Positions 6,642 to 13,618 of a stretch of DNA of 64,000 nucleotides are shown piece after piece. A program made the position numbers and the translations under genes. Each line of letters starts with the position of its first letter. Positions within the stretch are counted from its first letter, which is position 1. This DNA comes from Ramlibacter pallidus (GTDB lineage: Bacteria > Pseudomonadota > Gammaproteobacteria > Burkholderiales > Burkholderiaceae_C), in NCBI RefSeq assembly GCF_015070875.1, contig NZ_JADDIV010000004.1, positions 186,001 to 250,000 on the forward strand, read 5' to 3'. The notes below the pieces were generated by a model. That model was not told the DNA's origin. It did not search any database and worked only from the letters and a program-made list of their open reading frames with translations.

Positions 6642-6983
6642 ATGGCTGAAGTCGTGTTCTCCGACACCGCGTTGCTACACATTCGGGCTATGTCCGCTAC
6701 GTTGCCCTGGGTCCAGCCAGTGGTTTCTCTAGTGTGGGGGAAAGGAGCCGCGGAAAATTCGCGGAATGCCGAAGGCGGTACCAGCTGGCGCATGGTCGAA
6801 CCCCCTGCATGGCATGCGTTCATCTCAGACTGGTATGAGAATGTCTCCGATCCAGATCCAGAGCAGTTGCCTCGCATTGACGGAGTTGCTGTCTATCGCG
6901 ACAAGAGGGCCGAGGAGGCGCCAGGCAAGTTCTTGATCTCACTTACCGAGAAGGGGCTCGCCGTTGAGCACGCTGCCATATAA
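6642..6983 (+). CDS. Cassette 10: hypothetical protein (113 aa)
   Basis: Starts MAEVVFSDTALLHIRAM. A soluble protein with Trp-rich middle (SWRMVEPPAWHAFISDWYE) and a C-terminal ISLTEKGLAVEHAAI. The TAA stop is in the R'' box. A short upstream ATG frame (6614-6649) overlaps its start and could couple translation. No family recognised. Confidence 0.75.
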   Translation: MAEVVFSDTALLHIRAMSATLPWVQPVVSLVWGKGAAENSRNAEGGTSWRMVEPPAWHAFISDWYENVSDPDPEQLPRIDGVAVYRDKRAEEAPGKFLISLTEKGLAVEHAAI

Positions 6984-7091
6984 CAGGTCGTTCGACGCGG
7001 ACACGCACCGGCAAGGCGCCGCAAGCCGTCCGCGGGAGCATGCGTCTTGCGGCGCCTTGCCGGTGCGTGCCGGTCAACTCCAACGTTAGAC
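6978..7091 (+). repeat. attC site 10 (114 bp)
   Basis: R'' ATATAAC (6978-6984) complements the unusual cassette start TTATAT, confirming the border. R' GTTAGAC is 7085-7091. Exchange point G7085|T7086. Confidence 0.95.
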
Positions 7092-7103
7092 CGCTAGGAT
7101 GCC

Positions 7104-7454
7104 ATGTTCGAACTTAACGCCGTCACTTCGGTCCCTGTGGGAGCAATCGCAGCTGCAATATGGGCGGCAGTAGGCATTCGAAGGCTCTTGCGCTCGCGCA
7201 ACTTTTCAGTCCTATCGCCTAAGGGAAAGTTGGTGGTGTGGGGCGTTGGGGTAGTGGCGTTCGGGCCCGCGCTGTTTCTGGGGTTCATCGGTTCGATGAT
7301 TCTGATGAACATGACCGTCCGCCCTGGTGCTGGGAATCACCTTGCGATGGGCCTCACCATGGCGGTGGGGCTGGGCGTCTTTGGGGCAGCGGTCACCTGG
7401 ATTGCTGCCAGGATCAGCGCGTCACTTCTCCTCCGACCAAAGGCGCACTCGTGA
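7104..7454 (+). CDS. Cassette 11: three-helix membrane protein (116 aa)
   Basis: Predicted helices at about 8-27, 43-68 and 80-103, with a basic loop GIRRLLRSRNF between the first two. Stop TGA at 7452-7454, 7 nt before the attC. No family recognised. Confidence 0.72.
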   Translation: MFELNAVTSVPVGAIAAAIWAAVGIRRLLRSRNFSVLSPKGKLVVWGVGVVAFGPALFLGFIGSMILMNMTVRPGAGNHLAMGLTMAVGLGVFGAAVTWIAARISASLLLRPKAHS

Positions 7455-7461
7455 GCAAGCG

Positions 7462-7575
7462 GTCTAACAGGTCGTTCGACGCGGACACGCAGCGGCATTG
7501 CGCCGCCAGGCGTGCGTGGGAGCATACGCCCGGCGGCGCAATGCCGCTGCGCGCCGGTCAACTCCGACGTTAGCC
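7462..7575 (+). repeat. attC site 11 (114 bp)
   Basis: R'' GTCTAAC (7462-7468), R' GTTAGCC (7569-7575); stem CAGCGGCATTGCGCCGCC and complement. Exchange point G7569|T7570. Confidence 0.95.
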
Positions 7576-7581
7576 GTCGCA

Positions 7582-7983
7582 ATGAAGGTCCGTCGATCAC
7601 CCCAGGACAAGAAGGCCCTGAGCTACGCGAAGGATGGCCGCAACACAGTGGCCGAATCCCGCAGCAAGAGCCGTGCGGCCATCGCCAAACGGAAGGCGAG
7701 TGCCGGCCGTGCGCTGCGGCGCGCCGAGGCCGTGGCCACTGTCAAGCTCGTTGGCACCTTGGAGGAGGTCGGAGGCGAAGTGACTCGAACGGGTCGGCGT
7801 TCTTGGCGCAAGATCCCCGACGCACCTCTCGCCGAGTATGTAGATCGGACGCTTGAAAGGCGTGCCGCGAATCAGATGAACTCCGATTCGAAGACCAGCT
7901 CACTTCTGAAGAGGGCGAAGAAGACCGTTCGACCGCGTCGCTCCGTTTTCAAGGGACCTTTGCAGGATGGGGGCGATGGCTAA
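7582..7983 (+). CDS. Cassette 12: basic KKALSYAKD-type protein (133 aa)
   Basis: The N-terminus DKKALSYAKDGRNT followed by SRAAIAKRKASAGRALRRAEA matches a small family of very basic proteins (KKALSYAKDxRN...KAxxxRxxR) that I recall from integron and chromosomal settings of Gram-negatives. Rich in Lys/Arg throughout, so nucleic-acid binding is possible but unproven. The protein is longer than usual for that motif. TAA is in the R'' box GGCTAAC. Confidence 0.75.
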   Translation: MKVRRSPQDKKALSYAKDGRNTVAESRSKSRAAIAKRKASAGRALRRAEAVATVKLVGTLEEVGGEVTRTGRRSWRKIPDAPLAEYVDRTLERRAANQMNSDSKTSSLLKRAKKTVRPRRSVFKGPLQDGGDG

Positions 7984-8091
7984 CAGGTCGTTCGACTCGG
8001 ACACGCACCGGCATTGCGCCGCGAGGCGTGCTGGTAAGCCTACGCCTCGCGGCGCAATGCCGGTGCGCGCCGGTCAACTTCGACGTTAGAC
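7978..8091 (+). repeat. attC site 12 (114 bp)
   Basis: R'' GGCTAAC (7978-7984) complements cassette start TTAGCC. R' GTTAGAC 8085-8091. Exchange point G8085|T8086. Confidence 0.95.
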
Positions 8092-8094
8092 CTC

Positions 8095-8418
8095 ATGCGA
8101 GTCCACCTCAACGTGCCGGTCTTCTCGTCACCCTCTGAGGCGTTCGGAAGTGCGTCGGGGTTGGTCAACGTGGCGACACTCCCCAATCAGGACTCCTCCT
8201 TCCCGTGGCCGCAAGCGTGGGTTCAAGCGAAGCCGCAGTACCTGTCATCTGAGCAGAGCCTGGTCGCGAGCATTGGTGCTGTAGAAGGCGTGCCTCTCGT
8301 TGTTCTGGATGGCATCGTGTGCTGGTCGCGCGAGGAGGCGCGAGACTGTGCGCGATTTCTGGAACAAACTTGCGGCCTGTTTTTCGATAAGTACGACATC
8401 AAAGGGCAGAGCGCATGA
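8095..8418 (+). CDS. Cassette 13: hypothetical protein (107 aa)
   Basis: Starts MRVHLNVPVFSSPSEAFGS; contains FPWPQAWVQAKPQYLSSEQSL and CGLFFDKYDIKGQSA at the C-terminus. No signal peptide or transmembrane helix. ATG lies 9 nt inside the cassette. No family recognised. Confidence 0.72.
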   Translation: MRVHLNVPVFSSPSEAFGSASGLVNVATLPNQDSSFPWPQAWVQAKPQYLSSEQSLVASIGAVEGVPLVVLDGIVCWSREEARDCARFLEQTCGLFFDKYDIKGQSA

Positions 8419-8419
8419 G

Positions 8420-8533
8420 GTCTAACAGGTCGTTCGACACGGACACGCACCGGCAAGGCGCCGCGAAGCCTGCTGGTGAGCGTAGGCCTCGCGGCGCCCT
8501 GCCGGTGCGTGCCGGTCAACTCGGACGTTATGC
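8420..8533 (+). repeat. attC site 13 (114 bp)
   Basis: R'' GTCTAAC (8420-8426), R' GTTATGC (8527-8533). Exchange point G8527|T8528. Confidence 0.95.
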
Positions 8534-8552
8534 CGCAGGGGGACTGACATTC

Positions 8553-9221
8553 GTGCGTCACCTCCTGCTCGCGCTTGCGGTCTTCGGCTTCCCACTCACC
8601 GGGCAAGCGCAGGCCTCTTGCGAGGAGGCCTTCGATGCAACACGGCAGGGCAAGGCCTCTGCCATGCAACTCCTTGGAGACTGCCTAAGCAGCAGCGCTG
8701 CACCGACCGAAGTGCGAGGCCAGGCATTCGAGTATCGAGCATGGCTTCACGCCGAGGCAGCGAACTTCAAAGAGGCGGCTCTCGACCAGGAGAGGAGCTT
8801 CTCTCTCCTACCACGCCTAACGTATCGCTCTCTCATCAACCACTCGCTTTATCTCCGGCATGCCCTGCGACGTGAGGAGAGCCTGATTTTCGCAAGGATC
8901 GCGGAAGCCGTTGAATCTGCTTCTGGTGAAGGTACTAGCATGAAGACTCAGTACCACCTAGGGTGGAGCCTTCTCGAACTCGAGCGACATGCGGAAGCGG
9001 TCTCCGCCTTTACACGCGGAATTCCCTATCAGCCGGATTATTCCGCTGTGTACTGGCTGCGCGCCCAGGCATACGAGAGGATGGGCAACGCGGAGAGCGC
9101 TAAGGCGGACTTGGTGACACTTAGCACACTTCTTCGAACGTCCAAGGGTCGGGAGGATCTCGGGAAATGGAGAGAGGCTGCCGCAGAAAAGCTCAGAGTC
9201 TACGGAGTGTCCGCTCGATGA
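8553..9221 (+). CDS. Cassette 14: secreted TPR-like protein (222 aa)
   Basis: GTG start with an AGGGGGA ribosome binding site 10 nt upstream. A signal peptide (RHLLLALAVFGFPLTGQAQA) directs export. The mature part has helical pairs of TPR type: QYHLGWSLLELERHAEAVSAF and YSAVYWLRAQAYERMGNAESAKAD are typical A/B helices with the W/L/G/Y/A/P spacing. A periplasmic protein-interaction role is likely; partner unknown. One of the few cassettes with its own recognisable translation signal. Confidence 0.78.
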   Translation: MRHLLLALAVFGFPLTGQAQASCEEAFDATRQGKASAMQLLGDCLSSSAAPTEVRGQAFEYRAWLHAEAANFKEAALDQERSFSLLPRLTYRSLINHSLYLRHALRREESLIFARIAEAVESASGEGTSMKTQYHLGWSLLELERHAEAVSAFTRGIPYQPDYSAVYWLRAQAYERMGNAESAKADLVTLSTLLRTSKGREDLGKWREAAAEKLRVYGVSAR

Positions 9222-9240
9222 TCACCCGCAGCAGAATGCG

Positions 9241-9321
9241 GCATAACAGGTCGTTCGACACGGACGTACTATCGGCGGGCTTTGCCCGCCTACTGTACGC
9301 CGGTCAACTCCGACGTTATGC
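9241..9321 (+). repeat. attC site 14 (81 bp)
   Basis: R'' GCATAAC (9241-9247), R' GTTATGC (9315-9321). Same short type as attC 7. Exchange point G9315|T9316. Confidence 0.94.
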
Positions 9322-9758
9322 CGCAAGCCGCAAGTGATTCGGTTCACTTGCCCATCGCCTTGGTGGGATGAGCGCCACGTCCTTCTTTGAGGCTGGGGCG
9401 CGCGGGACTTGCGCCGCGCGAGTTTTGGCGCCATGAGCCGCCGTCAGAGGACGGTCGCGGCCTTGCCGGCGCAGTCGCTGTAGCCGCGCCCAGTGGTCAT
9501 GCTCCCCATCGCAGTCGGATTGGTCATCGCACTGAATCGGCGGCCGTCTCAAGCAGGCTTGCGCAAAAGCTCTGAGCCTGGTGGGCGCCGATGCTTCCCC
9601 TCAGGCGGCCGTGCCGGTATCCTTGAGCCAAAGATTCCGGGGAGGCACATGCATAACAGGTCGGTCGAGACGGACACGCACCGGCAGCGCGCCACAAGGC
9701 GCGCGAATGATCGTGCACCTTGCGGCGCGCTGCCGGCGCGTGCCGCTCACCTTCGACG
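9316..9758 (+). mobile_element. Gene cassette 15, diverged non-coding family member
   Basis: 443 bp. Shares start TTATGCCGCAAGCCG, the internal CGCCGATGCTTCCCCT block and the pre-attC block with cassettes 7-9. The frame equivalent to MNRR... (here MSRRQRTV...) stops after 16 codons, which argues against a protein in this family. Unlike cassettes 7-9 it carries a 114-bp attC. Confidence 0.7.
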
Positions 9759-9764
9759 TTATGC
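9651..9764 (+). repeat. attC site 15 (114 bp)
   Basis: R'' GCATAAC (9651-9657), R' GTTATGC (9758-9764); L' box is GTGCCGCTCACC, slightly changed. Exchange point G9758|T9759. Confidence 0.93.
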
Positions 9765-10198
9765 CTCAGTGGCTGCGGTCTCCCCCTTCACCGATCTCGT
9801 AGCGTAAGAGTCCGCTTCCCCCTCGTGCCTCTTTGGCCGCGCCTTTGCGGCGGCCATGCGCCTGGCGAGCGCCCCCACTTCTGAAGCCGTCGATTTGGCG
9901 CCGTAGTTCCGTTGCGTGAGCGCCGTCTTTCGTGCCCGCACTGCGCACCACCGGAGGCAAGTTCCTCTGCGAGGGGTGCCGTTGGAGGCTGAGAGGCACT
10001 CGCCGTCTGATTGGCACTGTCCATCGTTCGGCCGCCGCAAACATCCAACAGCCAATGCGGAGACAGTTGCCCCTCAATGCCCAGCGCCAGTACCATGCGA
10101 GCGGTGAACGCCTCCAACATTTGGCATAACAGGCCGGTCGACACGGACGTACTCGCGGCGGGCGTTCGCCCGCCTATGGTTCGCCGGTCACCTTCACG
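9759..10198 (+). mobile_element. Gene cassette 16, probably non-coding
   Basis: 440 bp starting TTATGCCTCAGTGG. Short blocks (CTGAAGCCGT, GCCCGCACTGCGC, GTCTGATTGGCACTG) align in order with cassettes 8 and 15, so it is probably a further diverged member of the same family. No confined frame with translation signals on the + strand; a 98-codon frame on the minus strand begins in mid-cassette and looks accidental. Confidence 0.6.
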
Positions 10199-10204
10199 TT
10201 AGAC
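10124..10204 (+). repeat. attC site 16 (81 bp)
   Basis: R'' GCATAAC (10124-10130), R' GTTAGAC (10198-10204). Close to attC 1 in sequence (ACTCGCGGCGGGC...CTATGGT). Exchange point G10198|T10199. Confidence 0.94.
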
Positions 10205-10212
10205 CGCACCAA

Positions 10213-10491
10213 ATGCAGCGCACGTTTGAAGCGTGGGAGACAGAAGACGGCTTCGCGTTCTTTGAGAGCGCCAAGCTCGAGGAGCAGCGGGCGAACCCCG
10301 CTCAGACACTCGTGCGCCGCGTCTTTCAGATTGAGGCGAGCACATTCGAAGAGGCGATGTCGATCTACAGTCTTCGAATGGGCTGGGGCCCGTACCGGCC
10401 TATGGGTGAGCCGGCCGCGTGTTCCAACTGCGGGAGCTGGCTCTATCCGGAGGGCAGTGGCGAATGCTGGCAGTGCGGAAAGATTTGCTGA
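10213..10491 (+). CDS. Cassette 17: protein with C-terminal zinc ribbon (92 aa)
   Basis: N-terminal region RTFEAWETEDGFAFFESAKLEEQR is followed by a helix FEEAMSIYSLRMGWGPYRPMGEP and a zinc ribbon with two CxxC knuckles (CSNC at 70-73, CWQC at 86-89). The pattern GWEPYRPxGEPxxCxxC..YPEGSGECxxCG is one I recall from small proteins of unknown function in Proteobacteria. Metal binding is a safe inference; partner or substrate unknown. Confidence 0.78.
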   Translation: MQRTFEAWETEDGFAFFESAKLEEQRANPAQTLVRRVFQIEASTFEEAMSIYSLRMGWGPYRPMGEPAACSNCGSWLYPEGSGECWQCGKIC

Positions 10492-10504
10492 GGACGCAGG
10501 TGCG

Positions 10505-10618
10505 GTCTAACAGAACGGTCGACTCGGACACGTTGCGGCAAGCGGCCACACGGCGCCGTTGGAAATCGTGCACCGTGCGGCCGCTTGCCGCAACGTGCCG
10601 GTCACCTTTACGTTAGTG
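10505..10618 (+). repeat. attC site 17 (114 bp)
   Basis: R'' GTCTAAC (10505-10511), then CAGAACGG instead of the usual CAGGTCGG; R' GTTAGTG (10612-10618). Stem is the GTTGCGGCAAGCGGCC type shared with attC 5. Exchange point G10612|T10613. Confidence 0.93.
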
Positions 10619-10632
10619 GGTAGCAGCCGACG

Positions 10633-11286
10633 ATGTCCTTATCCAGCATTTACTTTGGCACCTCCTCGCCGACGACCGTTCGACGGATCGCAGTTCATGC
10701 GAGCTATGTTGGCCTTGGTTTGGTTGGATACAGCTTCTGGACTGATTTCGCTCCCAGTGCGCTCTGGTATCGAGACGGGTCGATACTGGCAGCGATCTTC
10801 ACTGTAGTGGTTTTCGGACTTGGGCTCCTCGCGAATGCCAAGGGACATCGCTTCTACAATGAAGACGTCTCTGAGATCAAGAAGGGTCTCGCTCTGGTAG
10901 TCCTGCCGGCCATCCTCTTCGGACTGACTTTGCACGGCGTCTTGTTTGGCGTGGGTGCGCTCTTCACGAAACTTGCAGGCACGGATGCTGCGATTGAAGT
11001 TCGCGCCTCGAAGTGGTACAGCGCGAGCCGGCGCTCTTGCGACTACTATTTCACTCCCGAGTTGGCGTCGCCGTTCAGCGTGAATGTGTGTATGACCCCG
11101 AAGCAGTTTGGTCAGTTTCCATCGGGCGCCACCGTACGCCTGCTCGGAAGTGAATCTCGTCTGGGCTTTCACATACGTGAATGGCAGCCCGTTAACGACA
11201 CACAACGGCAAGGCGCTGCGAAGCGTGTCGGTGATCGTACGCCTTGCGGCGACTTGCCGTTGTGCGCGGCTCACCTCCAGCGTTAG
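10633..11286 (+). CDS. Cassette 18: membrane protein reading through its attC (217 aa)
   Basis: Three predicted membrane helices: about 22-40 (ASYVGLGLVGYSFW), 52-70 (AAIFTVVVFGLGLLA) and 87-112, then a soluble C-terminal domain with several cysteines. The R'' box of its attC lacks an in-frame TAA, so translation continues for about 30 codons through the attC (DTQRQGAAKRVGDRT...) and stops at TAG in R'. The natural protein probably ended near residue 187; the tail is attC-derived. No family recognised. Confidence 0.72.
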   Translation: MSLSSIYFGTSSPTTVRRIAVHASYVGLGLVGYSFWTDFAPSALWYRDGSILAAIFTVVVFGLGLLANAKGHRFYNEDVSEIKKGLALVVLPAILFGLTLHGVLFGVGALFTKLAGTDAAIEVRASKWYSASRRSCDYYFTPELASPFSVNVCMTPKQFGQFPSGATVRLLGSESRLGFHIREWQPVNDTQRQGAAKRVGDRTPCGDLPLCAAHLQR

Positions 11287-11288
11287 AT
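11190..11288 (+). repeat. attC site 18 (99 bp), L'' region deleted
   Basis: R' GTTAGAT (11282-11288) and the central stem are normal, but the left end reads CGTTAAC then GACACACAACGG: about 15 bp covering the GGTCGGTCG part of L'' are missing, and R'' only partly matches the cassette start. Probably a poor integrase substrate. Exchange point G11282|T11283. Confidence 0.8.
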
Positions 11289-12258
11289 GTCGTTGAAGCA
11301 GTTCGTGTGGGCGCCTGGCGCCGGTTACGACCGAGGCGCGCTCGAGCGGCTGCGCAGCAAGTTTCCACGCCCTTGTGAGCCAATGGGCGAGGCGTGGTTC
11401 ATGGGCAACGAGAGGAAGATGTATCCCGAACTCGCAGGGGACCTGCAAAAGCTCTCTTCATACGAGCTTCAGCGGCCTCTAACCGAGATCGCGATCGGTA
11501 CTAGCTCGTTCGGCCGAATGAACGAGTGGACGGATTGGTACCACTATCTGCTTGGCCAGCTCATCCCGAGGAGCCACCAAGAGTCTGTCGATTGCCTCTT
11601 GGAGTACCTGGTCACCGGGTTCATGGCCCTTTACCCGACGGGGAATGAAGACGAGCCCTACGAGGGGTTCAAAGCGGATGCCTTGCATACTCTTGGTCGA
11701 TGCATCATGGACGAGGCCTGTTGGAGTGGAAGCGAGATCCAACTTGGGGCGATGCTCCATCGCACGAACAACAATCCGAATCGAGTGTGGTGCTGGTGGA
11801 ATGCGAGCGGGGACTTCTCCTCCTCGATGTTCTTCTGTCTGAAATATCTGCCTGAAAGCCTGATCGCTGGGTGGTTGGACTCGGTTCTCTCGATCCCGTC
11901 TCCTCATTGGCGAGCTCAGGTTCTCGTCTGGGTTCTAGGCGCTAGCGACATCCTCACCGGGGAGAAGAGGTGGCCGTCGGAGTTCGTCATCGGGCAGACG
12001 CCTTCCGTTGGCTGGGCGTGGTCGCATTGCCTCAGCGCGGAACTTCTGGACGACGGAAGGTCACGCGAAGACCCTCACGTGCGCTTCATCTCTGAAACTG
12101 CCTCAGCGCAAGCTCTGGAGCGGGTGCGTCTGTATTTCACGCCCGACAGGTACCTGGATTGGCTCACGTCATTTGATCAGGCCCCCTCTGTGCGTGATGA
12201 ACTTGCCAACTTGCCGCGAGGGTTCGAGGCACTATACGTCCGTGGCGATGACATCTAG
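11287..12258 (+). CDS. Cassette 19: large hypothetical protein (323 aa)
   Basis: The longest cassette gene. ATG at 11287 overlaps the R' box (GTTAGATG), directly after TAG, so no Shine-Dalgarno is possible; a later start at MGEAWFMG (about residue 33) cannot be excluded. The protein is Trp-rich and acidic, apparently all-helical, without signal peptide, membrane helix or known motif (NEWTDWYHYLLGQLIP, NRVWCWWNASGDF, FTPDRYLDWLTSF). Stop is a TAG inside the altered R'' box. No family recognised. Confidence 0.78.
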   Translation: MSLKQFVWAPGAGYDRGALERLRSKFPRPCEPMGEAWFMGNERKMYPELAGDLQKLSSYELQRPLTEIAIGTSSFGRMNEWTDWYHYLLGQLIPRSHQESVDCLLEYLVTGFMALYPTGNEDEPYEGFKADALHTLGRCIMDEACWSGSEIQLGAMLHRTNNNPNRVWCWWNASGDFSSSMFFCLKYLPESLIAGWLDSVLSIPSPHWRAQVLVWVLGASDILTGEKRWPSEFVIGQTPSVGWAWSHCLSAELLDDGRSREDPHVRFISETASAQALERVRLYFTPDRYLDWLTSFDQAPSVRDELANLPRGFEALYVRGDDI

Positions 12259-12366
12259 CTTGTCGGTCCACGCGGACACGTTGCGGCAAGGCGCCGCACA
12301 GCGCCGTTGGAGGTCGTGCACCGTGCGGCCCCTTGCTGCAACGTGCCGGTCACCTTCACGTTAGCC
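12253..12366 (+). repeat. attC site 19 (114 bp), mutated R''
   Basis: R'' reads ATCTAGC (12253-12259) where ATCTAAC is expected from the cassette start TTAGAT: the invariant AAC has become AGC. R' GTTAGCC (12360-12366) is normal. Next bases are TTGTCGG rather than AGGTCGG. Exchange point G12360|T12361. Confidence 0.88.
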
Positions 12367-12381
12367 CTCACAAGAACGGCC

Positions 12382-12792
12382 ATGCTTCTGTCGCAGCACA
12401 TCGAAAGCTATCGCTTCTGGGAAGTTGTGACCCAATGGGCGCAGGAGAGACTCCAGCACGAGCATGTGGTGGCGCGGGTGTTGGCGAAGGCTGTTGTTCG
12501 CGACGGGCTGCGTGTTCAGAGCGTCGACCCGCAATGGCTGACTCCGGGCACGTTCGAGCTCCGTGGCGCTCCCTTGGTAGGCTATGTGGCCGGCGAAGGC
12601 ATGTTGCCCGTGTTCATTCGCGCCAGTGCATTGGCGCACCTTCGGAGCATCATGGAGCGCGCGGCGACGCCTCAAGCAGAGGCCCTGTTCGAGGAGTTCG
12701 TGACCAAGCAGGACTTTCATGCGTGGCTCACTCGCTGCGGCTTGGCGCTACCTGCGTTCTGGTTTGAGCCTGAGGTGCGCCGTGACGGCTAA
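12382..12792 (+). CDS. Cassette 20: hypothetical protein (136 aa)
   Basis: Starts MLLSQHIESYRFWEVVTQWAQERL with a helical N-terminal half and FELRGAPLVGYVAGEGMLPVFIR in the middle. No signal or metal motif. TAA is supplied by R'' GGCTAAC. ATG is 21 nt into the cassette with GAACGG upstream as a weak ribosome binding site. No family recognised. Confidence 0.73.
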   Translation: MLLSQHIESYRFWEVVTQWAQERLQHEHVVARVLAKAVVRDGLRVQSVDPQWLTPGTFELRGAPLVGYVAGEGMLPVFIRASALAHLRSIMERAATPQAEALFEEFVTKQDFHAWLTRCGLALPAFWFEPEVRRDG

Positions 12793-12886
12793 CAGGTCGG
12801 TCGATGCGGGCGCCCGGCGACGGTCCTTCGCTTCACTTCGGTCCTTTTCCCCGGCCGCCGGTCGCCGGTCAACTCCGACGTTCGGG
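12787..12886 (+). repeat. attC site 20 (100 bp)
   Basis: R'' GGCTAAC (12787-12793) fits the cassette start TTAGCC. R' is GTTCGGG (12880-12886), off the GTTRRRY consensus, because cassette 21 begins TTCGGGC. The stem resembles attC 6 (GGTCCTTCGCTTC). Exchange point G12880|T12881. Confidence 0.85.
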
Positions 12887-12925
12887 CGACGCGGGACGGA
12901 CAACTTGCACTGAGAAGGCTGAGCA

Positions 12926-13516
12926 ATGGTGTTCTTGAATTTCATCACGCTTGTCGCCGCCGCGATGCTGCTTTCAGCGTGTGCGACGAATCCTCCGCCT
13001 GCCGAGAATCTTCTGGCTCCGATCGCATCTGAAGTCATCTCGATGCCTGAAAGGGCTTCCTTTGTGCGGCTGCAAGGAGCATTCAACGTCTCTTGGGAGT
13101 ATGGACTGATGCCGGGGTCATACGTAGCCGAGAAGGAGAATGCGCTTGGGACCTTCTACCGTGGCGCCGGCCGGCCGATCTGGGCGCGAAGTGGGACGAC
13201 TCCGGCGCAACTATTCGCTGGTGGCATCTGGGTTCCGAAGAACGCCTCCGATGTTCCCCGTCTATACATCATCCGAGATAACGTCCTCAGAACGACGAGC
13301 GACCTCGATCAATACTCACTTGCCTATAGCCAGAACCGGATCGCATCAGGCCAGCCTGTAGGTCCTTCCGTAACAGGCTCTGTCATTGGAGGAGCGATTG
13401 TGGGTGCCATACTTCAGGCTGAAGCGGGAACCATCTACATTCACGAGCCGAGCGGCGACCCCACGTTCGACAATCGACTGAAGACCGGCTACGAGTCGCG
13501 CTCTCCCAATCGCTAA
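12926..13516 (+). CDS. Cassette 21: putative lipoprotein (196 aa)
   Basis: A short hydrophobic N-terminus ends in the lipobox LLSAC (Cys19), so the mature protein is probably a lipid-anchored envelope protein. The body contains FYRGAGRPIW, IWVPKNASDVPRLYIIRD and a glycine-rich hydrophobic stretch GSVIGGAIVGAI near residue 155. Stop TAA lies 15 nt before the degenerate attC. AAGGCTGAGCA upstream gives a weak ribosome binding site. No family recognised. Confidence 0.75.
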   Translation: MVFLNFITLVAAAMLLSACATNPPPAENLLAPIASEVISMPERASFVRLQGAFNVSWEYGLMPGSYVAEKENALGTFYRGAGRPIWARSGTTPAQLFAGGIWVPKNASDVPRLYIIRDNVLRTTSDLDQYSLAYSQNRIASGQPVGPSVTGSVIGGAIVGAILQAEAGTIYIHEPSGDPTFDNRLKTGYESRSPNR

Positions 13517-13531
13517 TACGGTGGAGTTGCG

Positions 13532-13615
13532 CCCCAACTTGTCGATCGACGCGGATGCGCAACGGCGTACGCCTCCGGTCGGTTCTGTCGGTCGCCGGTC
13601 ACCTTCACCTTCCGC
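13532..13615 (+). repeat. attC site 21 (about 84 bp), degenerate
   Basis: R'' CCCCAAC (13532-13538) has one mismatch to the complement of the cassette start TTCGGGC. R' reads CTTCCGC, so the invariant G of GTT is lost. L boxes GTCGATCGACGCGGA and GTCGCCGGTCACC remain. Probably inactive for insertion. Confidence 0.75.
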
Positions 13616-13618
13616 CGC

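Noticed and set aside
5481..6649. Frames of about 105-113 codons (MNRR...) in cassettes 7, 8 and 9
   Set aside because: They read through the attC into the next cassette, lack a ribosome binding site, and the corresponding frame is broken in cassette 15.
9759..10077. Minus-strand frames of about 100 codons in cassette 16
   Set aside because: Several overlapping frames of similar length in GC-rich DNA, none with translation signals or recognisable sequence.
3092..13615. CRISPR-like array suggested by regularly spaced repeats
   Set aside because: Repeats are 81-114 bp with inverted symmetry and RYYYAAC/GTTRRRY ends, spaced by whole genes: attC sites, not CRISPR.
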